A DNA stretch of 64,000 bases from Paenibacillus mendelii (GCF_024498075.1 NZ_JANHOF010000002.1:757183-821182), one strand, 5' to 3'. Positions 16,944 through 25,742 are shown, counted from the first letter of the stretch. The notes: a model not told the origin generated them from the sequence alone. Numbers and translations are program-made.

Positions 16944-18038
16944 TTATTGATGCTCCGATTCCAATGCCGGCATCGGTTCAGGCCGCTCGCATGTGCTTGC
17001 CATGACGTAATGCTTACCGTCCCGTGAGGCGTCGTGGAAGCCGTGCATCGCTTCCAGCACATGATACGCCATCTCTCCGTTGGCGCGGTGCTGTCCGCCT
17101 TCGGCAATGGCGCGCGCCATATCGGCTACCCCGATTCCACGATTGTTGTCGGTATAACCATGAGTAAGCGGAATCTCCTCCCAATCCCCGCCATGACGGC
17201 GGAGCTTAACTACGCCGCCGAAGCCGTTGGGATCCGGAACAAGCAAGGTCCCTGCGCTGCCATGAATCTCGATATTCGGCAGGGAGGTCCCTGCCATCGT
17301 ATCAAAGCTTGTGAGAAGCGTTCCTACAGCGCCGCTATGGAAATCCAATACACCTGCAATATGCGTCGGTGTCTCGACCGTGATCGTCTTGCCGCGCTTC
17401 TTCTCACTCGTAATCGTCCGCTCCGGATAAGTGACGACTGCCGATCCCGTTACCCTGCGGATCGGTCCCAGCAGTGTCACGAAAGCCGTTAAATAGTAGG
17501 GACCCATATCGAACATCGGGCCGCCGCCGATTTCATAATAAAACTCCGGATCCGGATGCCAGCTCTCATGGCCGCCGCAAAGCATAAAGCCCGTTACCGA
17601 CACCGGCTGGCCAATGGCTCCCTCGTCGATCAGCTTACGGCAGGTTTGAATACCGCCTCCGAGAAAGGTTTCCGGTGCGCTCGCGACGCGAAGCCCCTTC
17701 TCAGCTGCCAGCTTTAAGACCTGCTGCCCTTCCTCACGGGTGACCACGATCGGCTTCTCAACGTATACATGCTTTCCTGCTTCAAGCGCTTGCAAGCAAA
17801 CGGAAGCATGCGCCTTCGGAAAAGTCAGATTAACGACAATCTCAATTTCCGGATCGGCCAGCAGTTGCTCAACCGTGTAGGCTTTGGGGATACCAAACTC
17901 CTCAGCACGCTGCTGCGCACGTTCAATATCCAAATCCGCCGCGGCTACAAGATCGATTTCCGGATATTTCTGTAAGTTCGTAAAATAAATGCGGCTAATA
18001 TTACCACAGCCAATAATACCGGTTTTAATAGGCTTCAT
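16944..18038 (-). CDS. Gfo/Idh/MocA family oxidoreductase
   Basis: 364 residues; NAD(P)-dependent sugar or cyclitol dehydrogenase fold. Rossmann motif GIIGCGNISRIYF at the N-terminus, family EKP motif in VYVEKPIV (catalytic Lys), substrate domain with GGGPMFDMGPYYLTAF, where the GGP...DMG motif is diagnostic. GGAGGG lies before the ATG at 18038. It is the last gene of a LacI-headed unit that includes a second such enzyme and a ThuA protein, a combination found in pathways for oxidised disaccharides or glycosides. The substrate is not identifiable. Confidence 0.88.
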   Translation of the reverse strand: MKPIKTGIIGCGNISRIYFTNLQKYPEIDLVAAADLDIERAQQRAEEFGIPKAYTVEQLLADPEIEIVVNLTFPKAHASVCLQALEAGKHVYVEKPIVVTREEGQQVLKLAAEKGLRVASAPETFLGGGIQTCRKLIDEGAIGQPVSVTGFMLCGGHESWHPDPEFYYEIGGGPMFDMGPYYLTAFVTLLGPIRRVTGSAVVTYPERTITSEKKRGKTITVETPTHIAGVLDFHSGAVGTLLTSFDTMAGTSLPNIEIHGSAGTLLVPDPNGFGGVVKLRRHGGDWEEIPLTHGYTDNNRGIGVADMARAIAEGGQHRANGEMAYHVLEAMHGFHDASRDGKHYVMASTCERPEPMPALESEHQ

Positions 18039-18128
18039 GGGATAATGTCCCTCCGTCTTCCTGCAAGATTTGAACGAATACGTGACTGCTGCTTATTGAT
18101 TGACTGCACATCACTGACAGGCTTCGAG

Positions 18129-18755
18129 TTATCCTCTTGCCGCCCATAAGAATCCGCGTCGCATTAATTCGAGGGTTTGCGGCATCTCCACAATATTCGC
18201 CTGATGCCCAAGCGAATTGTAATACACGCGGCCTTGTCCCCATGTCTTGGTCCAGACGACCGGCATTTTCACGTTACCGAAGATGGTGGTGGCATGTACT
18301 TGAATCGCGGGATCGACATGCATGTAATATTGCTCCGAGCGGACTTCGAAATCGCCGATCCCCTTTGTCAACGGATCCTCGGCATCGGTCATATTCACGT
18401 CATAACGGACCCCGTCATTGCCCGGATGCGCGACCCATTGCCCCCCAACCATGAATTGATAGTCGACATCGTTGCGGAAGGAATCCCCCATCCCGCCATG
18501 GCAGCCCGCAATTCCGCAGCCGGCTTTCACCGTATCGAGCAGAGTACGAAGCTGATCCTGCTCAATCGTGCCCATCGTCCATACCGGCACGATCAGATCG
18601 AGCTGTGCCATGAGCTCCTTGTCGCTATAGGTCGCCAGTGTACTGGAGACCGTTACGTCGAAATTTTCCTTGCGCAGCGTTTTCTCAAAAACCGCCGCCA
18701 CTTCCTCCGGCTGATGGCCGTCCCATCCACCCCAAACAATCAGTGCTTGTTTCAT
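18129..18755 (-). CDS. ThuA domain protein (trehalose-utilisation type)
   Basis: 208-residue class I glutamine-amidotransferase-like protein of the ThuA family. Visible landmarks: VWGGWDGHQPEEV at the N-terminus, IVPVWTMG, GCHGGMGDSF in the nucleophile-elbow region (Cys-His in AGCHGG), GGQWVAHPG, YYMHVDP and the C-terminal WTKTWGQGRVYYNSLGH. ThuA proteins act with Gfo/Idh/MocA dehydrogenases in 3-keto-sugar metabolism; the two neighbours fit that pattern. No signal peptide, so cytoplasmic. Confidence 0.9.
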   Translation of the reverse strand: MKQALIVWGGWDGHQPEEVAAVFEKTLRKENFDVTVSSTLATYSDKELMAQLDLIVPVWTMGTIEQDQLRTLLDTVKAGCGIAGCHGGMGDSFRNDVDYQFMVGGQWVAHPGNDGVRYDVNMTDAEDPLTKGIGDFEVRSEQYYMHVDPAIQVHATTIFGNVKMPVVWTKTWGQGRVYYNSLGHQANIVEMPQTLELMRRGFLWAARG

Positions 18756-18785
18756 TCTTTAGCATCGCCCTTCTCAGATTAATGT

Positions 18786-19949
18786 TTAACGAAGCTCACT
18801 GAGGGAAACCCAGCGGCGTTCTTGAATGGACATCTCCACAGCCTCGAGAACAGCCTGACACTGAACCCCATCGGCAAAATTCGGTACCGGCTGCCTGTCC
18901 TCGGCGATAGCCAGCATAAGCTCGTGCACCTCATGCGTAAACGTATGCTCGTAGCCAATCGTATGGCCTGGCGGCCACCAGGCATCCATATAAGCATGCG
19001 ACGGGTCCGTTGTGAGCACGCGGCGGAAGCCTTGTACGTCATCCGCGTCATCGGTAAAGTACACCTCAAGCTCATTCACGCGCTCGAAGTCGAACTTGAT
19101 GCTGCCCTTGCTCCCATTGATTTCGAATGAGTTCGTACAGCGATGTCCCGGCGCGAAGCGCGTAGCTTCGATGCTCCCAAGGGCGCCGCTCTTGAAACGC
19201 GCCAGGAACAGCGTCGCATCATCCACCGTTACTGGACCACGAGGGGCATTCATGTCCCCTTTGGCACTCAATCCCGTCATTGAGGAAGGGAGCGGACGAT
19301 CCTTGACGAACGTTTCACTCATTCCAATAACTTCATCGAACTCGCCAACCAGGAAGCGGGCCATGTCAATCACATGTGCCCCGATATCGCCATGCGCGCC
19401 GGAGCCGGCGATTTCCTTCTGCAGCCGCCATACGAGCGGAAAGCTCGGGTCGACAATCCAATCCTGCAGGAATAAGCCGCGAAAATGATTAATCGTGCCG
19501 ATTCGTCCTTCAGAAACAAGCTTCTTTGCCAGATGCACCGCAGGCGCAAACCGGTAATTAAAGCCGACCATATGCTTCACTCCGGCCTTCTCGGCGGCTT
19601 GGAGCATCTCGACGGAATCCGCATAAGAGAGGGCCAGCGGCTTCTCGCAGAAAATATGCTTGCCGGCTGCCGCGGCGGCCAGCGCAATTTCCTTATGCGC
19701 ATCGCTTGGAGCGTTGATGTCGATGAGGTCGATATCATCACGTTCGATGAGATTCCGCCAATCCGTCTCCGCGCTCTCCCATCCGAATTGTGCACGCGCT
19801 TGCTCAACACCCTGAGGATCACGCCCGCAGATCGCCTTCATCTCGGGTCTCTTCACTTGCGGGAAGAACATAGGCAGCGCACGGTATGCATTGCTGTGCG
19901 CCTTTCCCATGAATTTATAACCGACCATGCCGATTCGTACATTGTCCAT
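18786..19949 (-). CDS. Gfo/Idh/MocA family oxidoreductase
   Basis: About 387 residues. N-terminal Rossmann motif GMVGYKFMGKAHSNAY, catalytic EKP in FCEKPLALS, substrate-binding region GSGAHGDIGAHVIDMARFL, and C-terminal HTIGYEHTFTHEVHEL. Start at ATG 19949, preceded by AAAGGTGG; a further ATG at 19961 has no ribosome site. It differs clearly from the second oxidoreductase of the operon, so the two probably catalyse separate oxidation/reduction steps on one substrate, with ThuA between them. Confidence 0.88.
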   Translation of the reverse strand: MDNVRIGMVGYKFMGKAHSNAYRALPMFFPQVKRPEMKAICGRDPQGVEQARAQFGWESAETDWRNLIERDDIDLIDINAPSDAHKEIALAAAAAGKHIFCEKPLALSYADSVEMLQAAEKAGVKHMVGFNYRFAPAVHLAKKLVSEGRIGTINHFRGLFLQDWIVDPSFPLVWRLQKEIAGSGAHGDIGAHVIDMARFLVGEFDEVIGMSETFVKDRPLPSSMTGLSAKGDMNAPRGPVTVDDATLFLARFKSGALGSIEATRFAPGHRCTNSFEINGSKGSIKFDFERVNELEVYFTDDADDVQGFRRVLTTDPSHAYMDAWWPPGHTIGYEHTFTHEVHELMLAIAEDRQPVPNFADGVQCQAVLEAVEMSIQERRWVSLSELR

Positions 19950-20023
19950 TGCCGATTCCACCTTTTACGATCAGATAGGTAAAGCTTCTGTTTCTGCTGC
20001 CACTGCACCTAACCTATAACAAC

Positions 20024-21070
20024 TCACACCTGAGAGGATGCTCGTACCACAAGGCGAACGGGCAGCTTGGCGGTGAACGGAGCAGTCAGTACAGGCTCCG
20101 TCAGTGCCTCTAACATCCGCGAGGTCGCCTCGCAGCCCGCCTCATAGAACGGCACAGCGATAGACGTGAGCGGGGGATCGGTCAGACGTGCCCCGTCGGA
20201 ATCGTCGCATCCAACAAGCGCATAATCTTCACCCGCTATGAGTCCTCTCTCCTTCAACCCTTGCAGCAGACCTATGGCCATCCGGTCATTGGCCGCGATA
20301 ACCGCATCCGCTTGACCCGTTCGAATGAGCTCCGCCATAATATCCGCACTCTCGTAACCGCTCTTTCTGCTGTAATTGCCAACTAATACCCGGTTTGGGT
20401 CAAAAGGCTCGCCTGCCGTCTCAAGCGCTTGGCAGTAGCCTTCGAGCCGATCCAGACTATTAGAGAATGCTGATGGACCGTTCAAAAACCATATGCGTTG
20501 ACAGCCCTGCTTCATTAAGTGAACGGTTGCGTCGTAGCTACCCATCCGGTGATCAGCGTCAACGGTGTTGAAGGGCGCTCCTTCGTACTGCTGATTAATG
20601 AGACAGAATGGATGGCCTTCTCTCTGAAGCTCCTTTAGCGCATCATAGTCAGAAGGGATATTCTGCGCGCCGAGGATAATGCAAGCGTCGATCTTCTGCG
20701 TGCGAAACAAGTGGGCATATTCCCGCGGTTCGCCCGGTTCCCGGAACAGCATGAGCAGGTCGTAACCGCTCTGTTTGGCCGTATGGCCGATTCCACTCAG
20801 AATCTCGGAGAAGTAGTACGTGGAGAACACATTCACCTTCGGGAGCAGAGGCAGAATAACGCCCAGGTTTCCGCTCTTCTGCCGGGCAAATTGTTGAGCA
20901 AGCGCACTGGGTACATAGTTCAGCTGCTTTGCTGCCTCCATAACCCTTTTGCGCGTCTCTTCCTTTACCGGTCCGACACCGTTCAAAACACGTGATACGG
21001 TTGCTTCTGAAACTCCCGCGAGCTGAGCGACTGCTTTTCTGCGAATAAGTCCTTCCTCCAAATCATCCAT
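20024..21070 (-). CDS. LacI-family transcriptional regulator
   Basis: About 348 residues. N-terminal LacI HTH (KAVAQLAGVSEATVSRVLNG) plus hinge (KQLNYVPSALAQQFA), then a periplasmic-binding-protein-like effector domain beginning NLGVILPLLP. The conservative start is ATG 21070, but no Shine-Dalgarno is near it; the only good site (GGAGG, 21059-21055) lies inside that reading and is eight bases from an in-frame ATT at 21046, which would put the HTH at the usual distance from the N-terminus. It heads the Gfo/ThuA/Gfo unit and probably represses it. Confidence 0.92.
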   Translation of the reverse strand: MDDLEEGLIRRKAVAQLAGVSEATVSRVLNGVGPVKEETRKRVMEAAKQLNYVPSALAQQFARQKSGNLGVILPLLPKVNVFSTYYFSEILSGIGHTAKQSGYDLLMLFREPGEPREYAHLFRTQKIDACIILGAQNIPSDYDALKELQREGHPFCLINQQYEGAPFNTVDADHRMGSYDATVHLMKQGCQRIWFLNGPSAFSNSLDRLEGYCQALETAGEPFDPNRVLVGNYSRKSGYESADIMAELIRTGQADAVIAANDRMAIGLLQGLKERGLIAGEDYALVGCDDSDGARLTDPPLTSIAVPFYEAGCEATSRMLEALTEPVLTAPFTAKLPVRLVVRASSQV

Positions 21071-21104
21071 TATAGAAGCATGAAAAACATTCGTTAATCG
21101 TTGT

Positions 21105-21122
21105 AATGTACACGCGTACATT
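21105..21122 (-). promoter_or_regulatory. Palindromic operator candidate of the LacI regulator
   Basis: AATGTACACGCGTACATT is an inverted repeat of 7 bases with a 4-base centre containing CG, the usual shape of a LacI/GalR operator. It lies 35 bases before the ATG of the regulator gene and would allow autorepression of the whole operon. Confidence 0.55.
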
Positions 21123-21305
21123 TTCTCATGATCAGTACCCTCTGTCAACGCTGAATAATGTCGAATGAACCGCATTCTTTGGTTGAACGACTCCTCCTAA
21201 TGGCCCAAGCTTATGGAAATAAGTGTTGTCGAAACGGTTTGGTTCCATTATACTAGAAACGCAAATGTGGACATTTCATGGCACAAAGGAGACTGTTCCC
21301 CTACT

Positions 21306-21650
21306 ATGAGCTACAATATCGCAATGAAGAGTCAGCTTGACGCTCGAGAGCTTCTCATCCTCGAGCAAGAAGTAAAGAACAACGGCAAGAACATGGTTGT
21401 GGCCTATATTCTCTGGTACTTCCTCGGACTTTTCGGCGGACACCGTTTCTACATGAAGAAGACGGGCTCAGCCGTCGCTCAATTGATTCTGTCGATCACC
21501 GTCATCGGCATGATCGTGACCGGCATCTGGTTGCTTGTCGACGCTTTCCTCCTTCATACATGGGTTAAAGAGCATAACCGCAACGTTGAAGCACAGGTCA
21601 TGAACGAAATTATGTCGCAGAAACATTTTCATAACGCGATGAATCGATAG
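21306..21650 (+). CDS. TM2 domain membrane protein
   Basis: About 115 residues. The TM2 domain occupies roughly residues 25-85: MVVAYILWYFLGLFGGHRFYMKKTGSAVAQL, with the family DRFY-like HRFY turn, then a second hydrophobic segment ending WLLVDAFLL. A charged helical region flanks it on both sides. The ATG at 21306 is preferred, though AAAGGAG lies 14 bases away. TM2 proteins are of uncertain function in bacteria. A second, longer-spaced copy follows 11 bases after its stop. Confidence 0.82.
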   Translation: MSYNIAMKSQLDARELLILEQEVKNNGKNMVVAYILWYFLGLFGGHRFYMKKTGSAVAQLILSITVIGMIVTGIWLLVDAFLLHTWVKEHNRNVEAQVMNEIMSQKHFHNAMNR

Positions 21651-21661
21651 GAGCATCACAT

Positions 21662-22090
21662 ATGCTCAATAAGCAAGACTTATCATTGAACGAGCTAATG
21701 GTGTTATCATCCGAGATGAGATCGGCTGAGAAATCTACCGCAATCGCCTATTTCATGCTTCTTGGCGGTCATCTTGGCCTCCACCGGTTTTATTTGAAGA
21801 AGAAGGGCTCCGGCGCTATTCAGCTTATTCTCTTCATTGTCGCTACTTTCTTCTATGTGTTCTCTGCCGTCTCCTCTGCGCTGGAATCCGATGTGCTGAC
21901 GATTATATCCATGCTCTTATTCGTTCTTCCGGCTATTGCCCTGTTCATCTGGGTCATCGTAGATTTATTCCTGCTGCAGGGGATGATTAGGCAGTACAAC
22001 GCCGTCATTGAGCAAGAGATTCTGCAGGAAATCGTCCGTCACCGCCATATGGAGCAGCTAATGGGCAGAGGCAAGCCCCTCGAAGGCTGA
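21662..22090 (+). CDS. TM2 domain membrane protein, second copy
   Basis: 142 residues, similar in layout to the preceding gene and probably its tandem duplicate: GGHLGLHRFYLKKKGSGAIQLI, then hydrophobic stretches ending FIWVIVDLFLLQGMI and a charged C-terminal tail (EQEILQEIVRHRHMEQLMG) recalling that of the first copy. TAGGAG lies upstream of the ATG. Both genes lie just before two DUF445 genes in the same direction but behind a terminator-like hairpin. Confidence 0.85.
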   Translation: MLNKQDLSLNELMVLSSEMRSAEKSTAIAYFMLLGGHLGLHRFYLKKKGSGAIQLILFIVATFFYVFSAVSSALESDVLTIISMLLFVLPAIALFIWVIVDLFLLQGMIRQYNAVIEQEILQEIVRHRHMEQLMGRGKPLEG

Positions 22091-22130
22091 TGGTGAATGG
22101 AAGCATGCAGTCCTTCATAGGAATCACTTT

Positions 22131-22175
22131 ACAAGCTGACGCCCCTGTTACCGACAGGCGTCGGCTTGTTTAATT
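22131..22175 (+). terminator. Terminator after the TM2 pair
   Basis: ACAAGCTGACGCC (22131-22143) pairs with GGCGTCGGCTTGT (22158-22170) apart from one mismatch, followed by a T-rich tract. Confidence 0.75.
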
Positions 22176-22224
22176 ACATACAATAAAGCAGAATATAGAA
22201 ATAGAACTAACAAGGGGTAATCCG

Positions 22225-23496
22225 ATGAAAAAAGAAAACGTGAAAAACTTTGCGGACGCCTCGCTCGTGGTGTCCTTCCTGGGAACATTGGCTGTTTATC
22301 CCTTCCAGCAATCATTTATCGGAGGGTTATTCTTCTCCGGCTTGAGCGCCGCAACTATCGGCGGCATTGCAGATACGTTTGCGGTTAGCGCGCTATTCCG
22401 CCACCCGCTGCGCATACCTTGGCCGCGCTTCATGGGAACGCGGATTATTCCAAGAAACCGCGAACGTCTTGTGAATGAAATCGTCTCGATGGTACAGCAT
22501 GAGCTGCTGTCCATTCCGAATATTCAACGCAAGCTCGGCAACTACCATGTCGCCTCCCTGCTCATGACCTACCTCAAGGAGCGAGGCGGCGAGCAGGATA
22601 TGGAGCGGCTGGTTCAGCGCTTCGCGTCCGATGTGCTTCATACGGTCGATGTTCGGGAATTGGCGGACAGCGTGCAGAACTTTCTGCTCGATCAAGCCGG
22701 TGAGCTGCAAATCTCCGATTTGCTCGCCGATATCGGGGAATGGACGATTCGTAACGGATATGACGATAAACTGATCGAGTTCTTCGTGCATGAGCTCATA
22801 CGTCTCGTCAAAACTGAAGAATTTCGCGAACTGGCGGAGCGGATCATTAACTCTGCCATTGAAACGTATGAGAACGGCCGCACAAACCGCAAATTTGTAA
22901 ATTCGGTAGCCGGAATCAGCGGGGATAACCTGAGCAAGATGGTGCAGGAGAAGCTTTCTCTCCTGCTTCTCGAGCTGCTATCTCCAGAGCATCCTAATCA
23001 CCAGAAGCTGAAGGAACAGGCTGCCTCCTTTGTCCAGCGTCTTCGGGACGATGAAGCACTTCGCGCCCGTGTGGAAGAAGGGAAGCTTACCCTTCTCGCC
23101 TTATTGAGAGAACAGCTTGATTTGGGAGCCTATTTGGAAGATTGGATTCAGGCGTATCGTCAGAGGGCCGCCGAACAACCGGATGGTTCCGCTTTGTTTC
23201 CATGGCTGCAGCAGAGCATTCACTCCATGATCGGTAAGCTCGATTCGAACGAGGCTGCCATTGACCGGCTGGACGCTTTAATTAAGAAGAATGTTCTCGT
23301 ATGGATTGAGCGACAGCATAGCAGCATCGGCAAGCTGGTACGCGATGGCCTCAACGCCTTCTCGGAAGAACAGCTTGTACAATTCGTCCATGATAAGGCA
23401 GGCCATGATCTCCAGTTTATTCGCCTCAACGGAACCTTCGTTGGTGGATTAATCGGAATCGTCTTGTACTTGGCGACTTTCTGGATAGGCAGGTGA
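22225..23496 (+). CDS. DUF445 family membrane protein
   Basis: 423 residues. An N-terminal hydrophobic pair (SLVVSFLGTLAVY, FIGGLFFSGLSAATIGGIAD) leads into the DUF445 hallmark TFAVSALFRHPLRIPWPRFMGTRIIPRNRERL. A long, largely helical middle follows and a final C-terminal membrane segment (NGTFVGGLIGIVLYLATFW). AGGGG lies before the ATG. Related to Bacillus subtilis YheB, whose function is poorly known. The following gene is a paralogue seven bases downstream, so the two products may form a pair. Confidence 0.9.
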   Translation: MKKENVKNFADASLVVSFLGTLAVYPFQQSFIGGLFFSGLSAATIGGIADTFAVSALFRHPLRIPWPRFMGTRIIPRNRERLVNEIVSMVQHELLSIPNIQRKLGNYHVASLLMTYLKERGGEQDMERLVQRFASDVLHTVDVRELADSVQNFLLDQAGELQISDLLADIGEWTIRNGYDDKLIEFFVHELIRLVKTEEFRELAERIINSAIETYENGRTNRKFVNSVAGISGDNLSKMVQEKLSLLLLELLSPEHPNHQKLKEQAASFVQRLRDDEALRARVEEGKLTLLALLREQLDLGAYLEDWIQAYRQRAAEQPDGSALFPWLQQSIHSMIGKLDSNEAAIDRLDALIKKNVLVWIERQHSSIGKLVRDGLNAFSEEQLVQFVHDKAGHDLQFIRLNGTFVGGLIGIVLYLATFWIGR

Positions 23497-23503
23497 TGGA
23501 CAC

Positions 23504-24832
23504 ATGACAAATAAACGAAGAGCCGATCTTATACTGCTTGCTGTCGCCCTCTGCTTCGTCGCATCTGCCTTTGCTCTTCATCTCTATCCGGAGGTGTGGT
23601 GGACGCGGCTGCTGTTCTATATGACGGAGGCGGGCTTGGTTGGCGGTTTAGCAGACTGGTATGCCGTCACCGCCTTGTTCCGGCACCCGCTTGGCATTCC
23701 GGGCAAGCATACGGCCATTGTCCCTCGCAACCGCGTTAAACTTATCGATGGCGTCGTCACGATGGTAGAAACGCAGCTGCTTCCGCCGAGCAAGCTGAAG
23801 GAGAAGCTCGAGGAAGCCTCGATTATGAATACGGTCATTGAGTGGCTGGATGACAGGTTTCCCAGAGGAACGTTGGCCAAGCAGGGCTGGAAGTGGATGG
23901 CTGGTCTGCTAAAGCAGCTGGATTTCTCCAAAACCTCGGGAGACTGGGACGAACGACTGAAGCTGCTGCTGGCGAACAAGGATATTACGCCCTATGCCGG
24001 CAAAGCGTTAAATGCGATTCTCGAGCACGGGAAGATTCATGTCTGGCTGGACCGGATTGTGGAAGAGATCGCTCTACGGACAGATACGCCAGCAACCAAG
24101 GAGCTCATTCTGCAGCTGCTACGTAATGAGCAAGAGAAGCAGTTGAGTCAAGGCAACGCATTTACCCGTTTCTTAAAAAAAGCAGCTTCCATCTTCGCAG
24201 AAGAATCCGATGCCCTTAATCTGGACGATGCAGCCGAGGTGTTGTCACGCGATCTCGTTCAGTTCGTGAACGATCTGCGCAGCCATGATCATGAGCTGAG
24301 GCTTCTGCTCATCGAGATGCTGCACAGGTTAGCGGCTGACCTGGGTCAGCGGCCCGACCTAACGGCAACGGTGGAATCGTGGAAGCAGGAGGTGCTGGAA
24401 CGCATTTCGTTCGCGCCTTCCATTGAGGCGCTGCTTGCATCGCTGAACACGCTGCCGGAAGATGATACGGCAGCTAATGAGGACAATAATTCGGGACTAG
24501 CCGGATTACGGAATTGGGTAGGGAGCTTCATTGAAGACTACTGGGAGCAATTCAAGCAGGATGAGAGCAAGAAAGCGTGGATCGAACGGTATATCAAGCT
24601 CTTTCTGAATAAGGTGATCGATACCGAGCACCGTCTAATCGGCCAGATTGTCCGTGACACGCTGGATGCGTTCACAGAGAAGCGGTTAATCTCCTTTATC
24701 GAAGATAAAGTAGGCGAGGATCTGAGCCGGATCCGGATCAACGGCTCCTTAGTCGGCGCAGGCATCGGGGCGCTGCTTTACGGGCTGCTGCACGGCATCT
24801 ACGAGCCCATCCTCCAAGCACTCGGCCGCTGA
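23504..24832 (+). CDS. DUF445 family membrane protein, second copy
   Basis: 442 residues with the same plan as the preceding gene: N-terminal helices (LILLAVALCFVASAFAL), GLVGGLADWYAVTALFRHPLGIPGKHTAIVPRNRVKL, helical middle, and C-terminal anchor INGSLVGAGIGALLYGLLHGIYEP. Its final codons (CTCCAAGCACTCGGCCGC, then TGA) resemble part of the repeat unit that follows, so the 3' end of this gene seems to be the first copy of, or the source for, the tandem array. Confidence 0.9.
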   Translation: MTNKRRADLILLAVALCFVASAFALHLYPEVWWTRLLFYMTEAGLVGGLADWYAVTALFRHPLGIPGKHTAIVPRNRVKLIDGVVTMVETQLLPPSKLKEKLEEASIMNTVIEWLDDRFPRGTLAKQGWKWMAGLLKQLDFSKTSGDWDERLKLLLANKDITPYAGKALNAILEHGKIHVWLDRIVEEIALRTDTPATKELILQLLRNEQEKQLSQGNAFTRFLKKAASIFAEESDALNLDDAAEVLSRDLVQFVNDLRSHDHELRLLLIEMLHRLAADLGQRPDLTATVESWKQEVLERISFAPSIEALLASLNTLPEDDTAANEDNNSGLAGLRNWVGSFIEDYWEQFKQDESKKAWIERYIKLFLNKVIDTEHRLIGQIVRDTLDAFTEKRLISFIEDKVGEDLSRIRINGSLVGAGIGALLYGLLHGIYEPILQALGR

Positions 24833-25289
24833 GGCGGCTAAGTGTGGGGCGGGCATACTTACGCGGGCTGGGGCGAGACAGCAGCTTATAGGCGGCTGCC
24901 TGCGTCGATTGCCCCACCCTGCAGGCTCTTGACCGGGTCAAGCGGCTGAGTGTGTCAGGCGGGGTATACTTACGCGCCCCACCCTGCAGGCACTCGGCCG
25001 GGTCAGGCGGCTGAGGTGGGGCGGGACATATTTACGCGGGCTGGGGCGAGACAGCAGCTTATAGGAGCTGCCCGCATCGAGTGCCCACCCTGCAGGTAAT
25101 CGGCCGGGTCAGACGGCTGAGGTGGGGCGGGGCATACTTATGCGGGCTGGGGCGGGGCATACTTATGCGGGCTGGGGCGAGACAGCAGCTGTATAGGCGC
25201 TGCCTGCGTCGATTGCCCCACCCTGCAGGCTCTTGACCGGGTCAAGCGGCTGAGTGTGTCAGGGGGCATACTTACGCGGACTCTGTGGG
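24811..25289. repeat. GC-rich tandem repeat array, unit about 105 bp
   Basis: Five copies, judged by eye: 24811-24917 (starting inside the DUF445 gene), 24918-24981 (short, lacking about 45 bases), 24982-25087, 25088-25220 (with an internal 25-base duplication of GGGGCATACTTATGCGGGCT) and 25221-25289 (truncated). Shared landmarks are CACCCTGCAGG, CGGCCGGGTCAGGCGGCTGA, CATACTTACGCGGGCTGGGG and GAGACAGCAGC. No reading frame in the array looks like a protein. Length changes between copies point to slippage or unequal recombination. Confidence 0.85.
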
Positions 25290-25395
25290 CAGGAGCTGCT
25301 AATGAACCATAAGGCACGTTACATGTGCGCCTATGATACGCTGAGTAAGATGGCGCCAACTTGGAATCGCACCATTTTGACCAACCGCTTCAAAA

Positions 25396-25590
25396 GCTGT
25401 AACGGTAATTTTGGGTCTTACACATCCACTTCCGAACGCGACGCCCTGCTGTAACGCCGTTTATAGGCGTTACAGCTCCAGATTGCGATTGAAAAACTTC
25501 GATTCGACCGCTGAAACGGTAATAATTGGCCTTACAGCATTACTTCTGGATGCTATAGCCTGCTGTTAGACCATTTATGGGCGTTACAAC
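25396..25590. repeat. Two imperfect 81-bp direct repeats
   Basis: Copy A is 25396-25476, copy B 25510-25590. Both run from GCTG(T/A)AACGGTAAT to GGCGTTACA(G/A)C. In copy A the last part is a perfect hairpin, CTGTAACGCC and GGCGTTACAG around GTTTATA; in copy B the left arm has decayed. Both lie in the gene-free stretch 24833-25742 and have no coding sense, suggesting a dispersed intergenic element. Confidence 0.65.
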
Positions 25591-25671
25591 GCAGAGAGGG
25601 CTATGGTCCGCTGCGGAGTTGACTAAGCTGTTCCGGCTCAGCAAAATAGAATGCCCATCTATAACTAAAGA

Positions 25672-25711
25672 AAAATGACGTACAAACTGTTGTCAGTTTG
25701 TACGTCATTTT
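25672..25711 (-). terminator. Terminator of prfC
   Basis: AAAATGACGTACAAACTG (25672-25689) and its exact complement (25694-25711) form an 18-base stem with a 4-base loop; the outer A/T pairs give a T run on the minus strand. Confidence 0.92.
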
Positions 25712-25742
25712 GGTGTTTTCCCACTAGATGGGACTTATTACT

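Noticed and set aside
24738..25359. Minus-strand short frames with similar peptides in the repeat array
   Set aside because: Their similarity merely reflects the tandem DNA repeat; no ribosome site or protein features.
24811..25590. CRISPR array
   Set aside because: Repeats are about 105 and 81 bp, directly abutting or few, without 30-40 bp unique spacers, and there are no cas genes.
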